Below the pieces are notes generated by a model. That model had not been told where the DNA came from. It saw only the letters and a program-made list of their open reading frames with translations, and made no database searches. Source: Novosphingobium subterraneum (lineage in GTDB: Bacteria; Pseudomonadota; Alphaproteobacteria; Sphingomonadales; Sphingomonadaceae). From it: a stretch of 64,000 nt of DNA. The DNA is taken from contig NZ_JRVC01000001.1 of the NCBI RefSeq assembly GCF_000807925.1, forward strand, positions 186,001 through 250,000, written 5' to 3'. The first letter of the stretch is position 1. Each line of letters opens with the position of its first letter. The position numbers and the translations under genes are program-made. Below are positions 59,301-64,000 of the stretch, one piece after another.

Positions 59301-59644
59301 CCCGCACGCTGACCGAAGAAATTGCCCGCGTGGTCCGTGCCCGAGCCGCCAATCCAGGCTGGATCGCAGGAATGATGCGCCACGGCTTTCGTGGGGGCGC
59401 GGAACTGGCCGCGACGCTGGACCATCTTGGCGCTTTCGCACATCTTTCCGGCAGCGTGCCGCCGCAGCTGATCGACCTTTATCACGAGGCAACGCTCGGC
59501 CAGTCCGAAGTTCGCGCCTTCCTCGAACGCGAAAATCCCGATGCACTGGCGGCGATGGAAGCGCGCTTTGCCGCGCTGCATGCCGCGGGCCTCTGGCGCA
59601 CCCGGCGAAATTCCATCCTGGCCAGCCTGCGGGAGGCACCATGA
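56366..59644 (+). CDS. cobN: Cobaltochelatase subunit CobN
   Basis: 1,092 residues, somewhat shorter than the roughly 1,275 of the Pseudomonas denitrificans protein. GTG start. Mg/Co-chelatase H family motifs: [41 protein letters not shown] and [14 protein letters not shown]. Inserts Co(II) into hydrogenobyrinic acid a,c-diamide in the late-insertion (aerobic) pathway with the CobS and CobT ATPase subunits, which are not in this window. Confidence 0.95.
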   Translation: [1092 protein letters not shown]

Positions 59645-60768
59645 CCGGATTTGCCGTCAAGGGCTGGTGCCCGGACGCATGGCACCCGATGATATCCGGC
59701 GACGGCCTACTGGTGCGGGTCAAACCCCGGCTCGGGCGGCTGACACGGGAGCAGGCGCTGGCCCTTTGCGATGCGGCCGCCACCTGCGGCAGCGGGCTGA
59801 TCGACCTGACGCGGCGCGCCAATCTGCAGATTCGCGGCGTTGCCCAAGATCGCTGGCCCTTGCTGATCCAAAGGCTGATTGCGCTGGAATTAGTGCAGCC
59901 CGAGCCTGCACTCGAAGCGCGGCGCAACGTCCTTGTCGCGCCCGACTGGCAGGAGAACGACGACACCCACCGCATCGCCAACGCCCTGCTGGCCCGGATA
60001 GGCGAATGGCCCGATCTTCCCGGCAAGGTCGGGTTCGTCATCGATGCCGGCCCTGCCGCTGTGCTGACCGGCGCATCCGGCGATTTCCGTGTCGAACGCG
60101 GCACGGACGGCAGCCTCATCCTTCGCGCCGATGGTTGCCTCACCGGATCAAGCCTGTCTCCAGGCACGGAAGCGGACGCCCTGATCGCTCTCGCTCACTG
60201 GTTCGCCGCGAGCGGCGCCGCCGCAGCCGGGCGCATGGCCCGTTGGGATGCGGAACTTCCCGCATGGGCAAAAGGTGCGATCGCGCCTGCAATGGCTGAA
60301 CCGGGCCATGTGCTTGGCACCGGACATCATCCATCGATCGCGCTGGCGTTCGGGCTGATAGAGGCTTCGGAGCTCGCCATCCTGCTCGAATCCGGTTCTG
60401 CTTCTGGACTGCGAACAACACCGTGGCGGCGGCTGTTGATCGAGGGGGCGGCGGCTGCCCGGACCCACCCGTCCACCGGCGCTAAACCTGATCCGCTGCC
60501 CCATGTGGAAGCCTGCCCGGGCGCACCATTGTGCGCACAGGCGACGGTTGAAACCCGTGCGCTTGCGCGCCGACTTGCGCCCTATGTCTCGGGACGGCTG
60601 CACGTTTCGGGTTGTGCCAAAGGCTGCGCCTGCTCGCAGGTGGCCGATGTCACGCTGACCGGACGCAACGGCAGGTTCGATCTGGTCCTTGCTGGCAAAG
60701 CCGGATCGCCTCCGTCCCGCTCCGGCTTGAGCGCCAGCGAAATCCTCGCGCATTTTGGAGCCGTCTGA
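59641..60768 (+). CDS. cobG: Precorrin-3B synthase CobG
   Basis: 375 residues. Sulfite/nitrite reductase-like half-fold (LTREQALALCDAA, GLIDLTRRANLQIRG) with the [4Fe-4S] cysteines in ACPGAPLCAQA and VSGCAKGCACS. A monooxygenase that uses O2 to make precorrin-3B, so its presence marks the aerobic pathway. ATGA overlap with cobN and shared bases with cobH show tight coupling. Confidence 0.94.
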   Translation: MTGFAVKGWCPDAWHPMISGDGLLVRVKPRLGRLTREQALALCDAAATCGSGLIDLTRRANLQIRGVAQDRWPLLIQRLIALELVQPEPALEARRNVLVAPDWQENDDTHRIANALLARIGEWPDLPGKVGFVIDAGPAAVLTGASGDFRVERGTDGSLILRADGCLTGSSLSPGTEADALIALAHWFAASGAAAAGRMARWDAELPAWAKGAIAPAMAEPGHVLGTGHHPSIALAFGLIEASELAILLESGSASGLRTTPWRRLLIEGAAAARTHPSTGAKPDPLPHVEACPGAPLCAQATVETRALARRLAPYVSGRLHVSGCAKGCACSQVADVTLTGRNGRFDLVLAGKAGSPPSRSGLSASEILAHFGAV

Positions 60769-61397
60769 TGCCCCATGTCTATGAAACCGACGGGGCAGCG
60801 ATCTATCGCCAGTCGTTTGCCACGATCCGCGCCGAAGCCGATCTCTCCCCTTTCGCGCCAGGCGAAGAGCAGGTGGCAGTGCGGATGATCCATGCGGCCG
60901 GGATGGTCGGACTTGCAGCGCATATCCGGTTCTCGTCGGGATTTGCCGATGCGGCACGCGCTGCGCTGGCCGGCGGCGCGCCGATACTGTGCGATGCGCG
61001 GATGGTGTCTGAAGGGATCACCCGCGCCCGGCTTCCCGGGAGCAACGCAATCATCTGCACGCTGCAAGATCCTGCGGTGCCTGACCTTGCACGCAAGATC
61101 GGCAACACCCGATCCGCTGCCGCGCTGGAACTGTGGCGGCCCATTCTGGCGGGTGCGGTCGTGGCGATCGGCAATGCACCAACCGCGCTGTTTCATCTGC
61201 TGAACATGCTGGAAGACCCCGCCTGCCCACGCCCTGCGGCGATCATCGGCTGTCCGGTGGGCTTCGTGGGAGCAGCTGAATCCAAGGCTGCCCTCTGGGC
61301 CGCTCCTCCTGCACCCTGCTGCGTCGTCGAGGGCCGCCTTGGCGGCAGTGCCATCACCGTGGCGGCCATCAACGCGCTGGCGAGTACGGCCGAATGA
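60768..61397 (+). CDS. cobH: Precorrin-8X methylmutase CobH
   Basis: 209 residues from ATG 60768 (overlapping the cobG stop). Has the catalytic His in MIHAAGM, the CDARMV motif and CPVGFVGAAESK. Moves the C-11 methyl to C-12, making hydrogenobyrinate. Overlaps cobI by 4 bp. Confidence 0.95.
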   Translation: MPHVYETDGAAIYRQSFATIRAEADLSPFAPGEEQVAVRMIHAAGMVGLAAHIRFSSGFADAARAALAGGAPILCDARMVSEGITRARLPGSNAIICTLQDPAVPDLARKIGNTRSAAALELWRPILAGAVVAIGNAPTALFHLLNMLEDPACPRPAAIIGCPVGFVGAAESKAALWAAPPAPCCVVEGRLGGSAITVAAINALASTAE

Positions 61398-62131
61398 ACG
61401 CCGGCACGAACATCGGCACCATTCACGGTGTCGGGCTTGGTCCGGGTGCGGCAGACCTGCTGAGCGTGCGCGCCGACCGGCTTGTACGCACGGCGCACCA
61501 CGTCGCCTATTTCCGCAAGGCTGGGCGGCCCGGCCAGGCAAGGCGCATCGTGGAAGGGATGCTCCGCGCTGACGTGATCGAGTTTCCGATGGAATATCCG
61601 GTAACCACCGAAATCCCGGTATCCGATCCTCGCTACAATGCCTGCCTGTCGGCGTTCTACACGCACTGTTCGGAGCGGCTTGCAGCGATTTCGCAGCAGG
61701 GTGAGGACGTCGTCGTGCTGTGTGAGGGCGACCCGTTCTTCTACGGCTCCTTCATGCACCTCCATGCCCGCCTTTCAGGCCGCATACCGGTGGAAGTCGT
61801 CCCTGGCATCACGGGCATGTCTGGCGCCTGGACCGCGACGGACCTGCCGATCACCTGGGGCGATGATGTGATGACCGTGGTCATGGCCACGCTGCCGGAA
61901 GCCGAGCTTGCCCGCCGGATCCGCGAGACTGACGCGCTGGTGGTGATGAAGATCGGTCGGAACCTGCCCAAGCTTCGCCGCGCCGTGGCAGCCGCCGGGC
62001 GCATGGATGCGGCATGGCTGGTCGAACACGCAGCGATGCCCGGACAGCGCGTCACCATGCTGGCCGAGGCTGAGGCGGTGACCCCCTATTTCTCGATCCT
62101 GCTGATCCATGGTCAGGGGAGGCGACCATGA
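61394..62131 (+). CDS. cobI: Precorrin-2 C20-methyltransferase CobI
   Basis: 245 residues. SAM-dependent tetrapyrrole methylase: GVGLGPGAADLLSVRA at the N-terminus, CEGDPFFYGSF and VPGITGMSGAWTA. Adds methyl at C-20 of precorrin-2. Coupled by 4-bp overlaps to cobH and cobJ. Confidence 0.94.
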   Translation: MNAGTNIGTIHGVGLGPGAADLLSVRADRLVRTAHHVAYFRKAGRPGQARRIVEGMLRADVIEFPMEYPVTTEIPVSDPRYNACLSAFYTHCSERLAAISQQGEDVVVLCEGDPFFYGSFMHLHARLSGRIPVEVVPGITGMSGAWTATDLPITWGDDVMTVVMATLPEAELARRIRETDALVVMKIGRNLPKLRRAVAAAGRMDAAWLVEHAAMPGQRVTMLAEAEAVTPYFSILLIHGQGRRP

Positions 62132-62904
62132 CCGGGGAAAAGGACAAGGGTTGGCTAGCAATCGCCGGTCTGGGACCAGGAGACGAGGCACTCGTCACAC
62201 CCGAAGTCACCGCCGCGCTGGCCGGGGCTACGGACGTGATCGGGTACATTCCCTATGTCGCCCGGATAGCTGCACGCGAAGGCCTGACGCTTCACCCCTC
62301 GGACAACCGGGTGGAGCTCGACCGCGCCGCTCTGGCGCTCGATCTTGCGGCGCAGGGCCGCAGGGTCGTTGTCGTATCGTCAGGTGATCCGGGGGTGTTC
62401 GCGATGGCCTCGGCGGTATTCGAAGCGCTTGAGGCAGGTCCTTCCCGCTGGCGGACGCTGGATATCAGGGTGCTGCCGGGCATCACCGCCATGCTGGCCG
62501 CCAGTGCACGGGCCGGGGCACCGCTGGGTCACGATTTTTGCGCGATCAATCTTTCCGACAACCTGAAACCCTGGGCCATGATCGAAAAGCGGCTGCGGCT
62601 GGCCGTGGAGGCGGACTTTGCCTTGGCGCTTTACAACCCCCGCTCGAAGGCACGTCCCGAAGGCTTCGCCCGTGCGCTGGCCTTATTGAAGGAGCTGTGC
62701 GGCGATGATCGCCCGATGCTGTTTGCCCGCGCCGTCACAACGCCGCAGGAAGATCTGCGCATCGTGCCGCTGGGCAAGGCGCACGATGAAATGGCCGACA
62801 TGCGCACCACGGTGATCGTGGGATCAAGCCGGACGCGGATCATCGAACGTGCGGCAGGCCCTATCCTCTATACGCCCCGGTCCGTTGCGGAAGTGGCCTC
62901 ATGA
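62128..62904 (+). CDS. cobJ: Precorrin-3B C17-methyltransferase CobJ
   Basis: 258 residues. IAGLGPGDEALVTPEVTAAL, SSGDPGVFAMASAVFE, VLPGITAMLAASARAGAPLGHDFCAINLSD and ALYNPRSKARP define the CobJ/CbiH group, which contracts the ring after C-17 methylation. Its 3' end overlaps the convergent cobK by 37 bp. Confidence 0.95.
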   Translation: MTGEKDKGWLAIAGLGPGDEALVTPEVTAALAGATDVIGYIPYVARIAAREGLTLHPSDNRVELDRAALALDLAAQGRRVVVVSSGDPGVFAMASAVFEALEAGPSRWRTLDIRVLPGITAMLAASARAGAPLGHDFCAINLSDNLKPWAMIEKRLRLAVEADFALALYNPRSKARPEGFARALALLKELCGDDRPMLFARAVTTPQEDLRIVPLGKAHDEMADMRTTVIVGSSRTRIIERAAGPILYTPRSVAEVAS

Positions 62905-63629
62905 CCAAGCCATTCCAGCACATCTTCTGCGCGACAGACCTCGATCCGGTCACCGATCACCGGGCGGTCGATCATCACGACCGGAAGCTTGAGCTGGCGC
63001 GCAGCGACAAGCTTTGCCTCGGCGCCCGTGCCACCGGCGTTCTTGCACACAACAAGGTCGATCATGTGAGACTGCATCAGCAGCCGATCACCTTCAGCCG
63101 TAAACGGCCCGCGATCGATGACAAGGTCGTGGGAGGGCAGGCCTGGGGGCGCAGCCGGAGGGTCAACAAAGCGCAGCAGGTAGTGATGCTGCGGCTGTGC
63201 GGCAAAGGCTTCCACATGCATTCGGCCCAGCGCGAGCAGGATGCGGCGCGGCGTGCCCGCAAGTTTGGCCACCGCAGCGGCAGTGTCTCTCACGCATGTC
63301 CAGCGATCGCCCGACCCGGCCTCCCATGCGGGTCTGGTCAAGGCGATATGGGCAATCCCGGCAATCCGCGCGGCCTTTATGGCATGTGCGCTCATAGTCG
63401 CGGCAAAGGGATGCGTCGCATCGACCAGATGCGTGATGCGATGGTCTTGGAGATAGGCCACAAGCCCCGCCACCCCACCAAAGCCGCCGACGCGGATCGG
63501 CACCGGCTGTGGCCGCGGGTTGTCGGTCCTGCCCGCGTAGCTGAGTGTCGTCGCAACCTGCGCTGCCGCAAGCAGGCGCGCCAGTGCGCTCGCTTCGGTT
63601 GTTCCGCCAAGCAGGAGAACATTCGGCAT
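62868..63629 (-). CDS. cobK: Precorrin-6A reductase CobK
   Basis: 253 residues from ATG 63629. Begins MPNVLLLGGTTEASALARLL and has LVDATHPFAATMSAHA and ALGRMHVEAFAA, ending VVMIDRPV-type region, all typical of CobK/CbiJ, which uses NADPH to reduce precorrin-6A. It lies on the opposite strand, convergent with cobJ and divergent from cobL, whose start codon overlaps its own. The longer frame upstream is the shadow of cobL. Confidence 0.94.
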   Translation of the reverse strand: MPNVLLLGGTTEASALARLLAAAQVATTLSYAGRTDNPRPQPVPIRVGGFGGVAGLVAYLQDHRITHLVDATHPFAATMSAHAIKAARIAGIAHIALTRPAWEAGSGDRWTCVRDTAAAVAKLAGTPRRILLALGRMHVEAFAAQPQHHYLLRFVDPPAAPPGLPSHDLVIDRGPFTAEGDRLLMQSHMIDLVVCKNAGGTGAEAKLVAARQLKLPVVMIDRPVIGDRIEVCRAEDVLEWLGHEATSATDRGV

Positions 63630-64000
63630 GGCTGACATGGACCCTCGCGCATGGTTGACGATCATCGGCATCGGTGAAGACGGCGTGGACGGCCTGTGCT
63701 CAGCGGGCCGGGCCGCGCTGGCCAGGGCCGAACTGGTCATGGGATCGGCGCGCCATCTAGCGCTGCTTCCCGCGCTTACCTGCGCGGTCTTCAAATGGCC
63801 AGTTCCCTTTGCCGACGGCATAGCCGAACTGCTGGCGCATCGCGGGCGGCGGGTGGTCATGCTGTCATCGGGCGATCCGTTCTGGTTCGGCGCAGGCGCA
63901 AGCCTTGCGCGCCATCTCGGTCCGGCGGAATGGGTTGCGCACCCCGCGCCATCGACCTTCAGCCTTGCTGCCGCCCGGCTGGGCTGGCCGATCGAGGAAA
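63628..64000 (+). CDS. cobL: Precorrin-6Y C5,15-methyltransferase CobL (5' part)
   Basis: About 124 codons, running off the window. Starts MADMDPRAWLTIIGIGEDG (an internal ATG at 63637 is possible) and has SSGDPFWFGAGASLA, the tetrapyrrole-methylase pattern of the CobL N-terminal domain. Full CobL also has a C-terminal decarboxylating domain, beyond the edge. Start overlaps the divergent cobK start. Confidence 0.92.
   Translation, partial: MADMDPRAWLTIIGIGEDGVDGLCSAGRAALARAELVMGSARHLALLPALTCAVFKWPVPFADGIAELLAHRGRRVVMLSSGDPFWFGAGASLARHLGPAEWVAHPAPSTFSLAAARLGWPIEE

Noticed and set aside
1..64000. tRNA or rRNA genes
   Set aside because: No tRNA-like TTCGANNC arms with matching acceptor stems, nor rRNA segments, were noticed on either strand.

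Overview
The window looks like part of a large plasmid, or a plasmid-derived accessory region, from an aerobic, high-GC alphaproteobacterium, most likely a sphingomonad (Sphingomonadales). Pointers are a RepC-like replication initiator with a candidate antisense RNA, many Tn3-family elements, metal-resistance cargo, a cobW/aerobic-cob B12 locus under cobalamin riboswitches, and a Huc-like group 2a [NiFe] hydrogenase cluster. The taxonomic assignment is inference from gene content only.

Layout. (1) 1-15.3 kb is a mosaic of mobile DNA: a cut IS3-type orfA; a Tn3-family unit with tnpA and tnpR bracketing a complete narrow-spectrum mer operon (merR, merTPA); a chromate-type locus (ATP-grasp protein, Tat-exported superoxide dismutase, 3' half of chrA) broken by a Tn3-family element; that element is itself cut by a second, complete Tn3-family transposon (10400-15310) carrying an RclC-like membrane protein and a MarR regulator. 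(2) 15.3-17.0 kb: HigB remnant, intact HigA, and a membrane-anchored alpha/beta hydrolase. (3) 17.4-32.5 kb: a ~15 kb minus-strand operon encoding the hydrogenase small and large subunits, two paralogous four-cysteine proteins, the maturation protease, TPR, NHL and NifU-Rieske proteins, two tiny membrane proteins, HypFCDEAB, a SIS isomerase and a nickel permease. A sigma-54 promoter with a palindromic upstream site precedes it, and an NtrC/HupR-like activator is encoded just upstream. (4) 34.6-38.1 kb: DUF3422 and three unrecognised genes, the last cut by a transposon. (5) 38061-43242: a complete Tn3-family transposon whose first 1,150 bp is repeated at 9250-10399, so direct repeats bracket the whole hydrogenase region. 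(6) 43.2-47.7 kb: plasmid backbone (candidate ctRNA, repC-like, lytic transglycosylase, CHC2/toprim protein). (7) 47.8-64.0 kb: B12 region with three cobalamin riboswitches, btuB-btuF-btuC-btuD plus an unknown gene, then cobW-cobN-cobG-cobH-cobI-cobJ, cobK on the opposite strand, and the start of cobL.

Functional reading: the hydrogenase would feed electrons from H2 oxidation through [FeS]/Rieske proteins to the respiratory quinone pool, with its own Ni supply and maturation machinery, while the adjacent locus imports and makes cobalamin by the oxygen-dependent route. The least explained parts are the hydrogenase accessory proteins (HypA without its zinc domain, a stand-alone zinc ribbon with the same cysteine spacing, tandem four-cysteine proteins, paired mini membrane proteins), a duplicated riboswitch flanking an unknown gene, and the unknown last gene of the btu operon.
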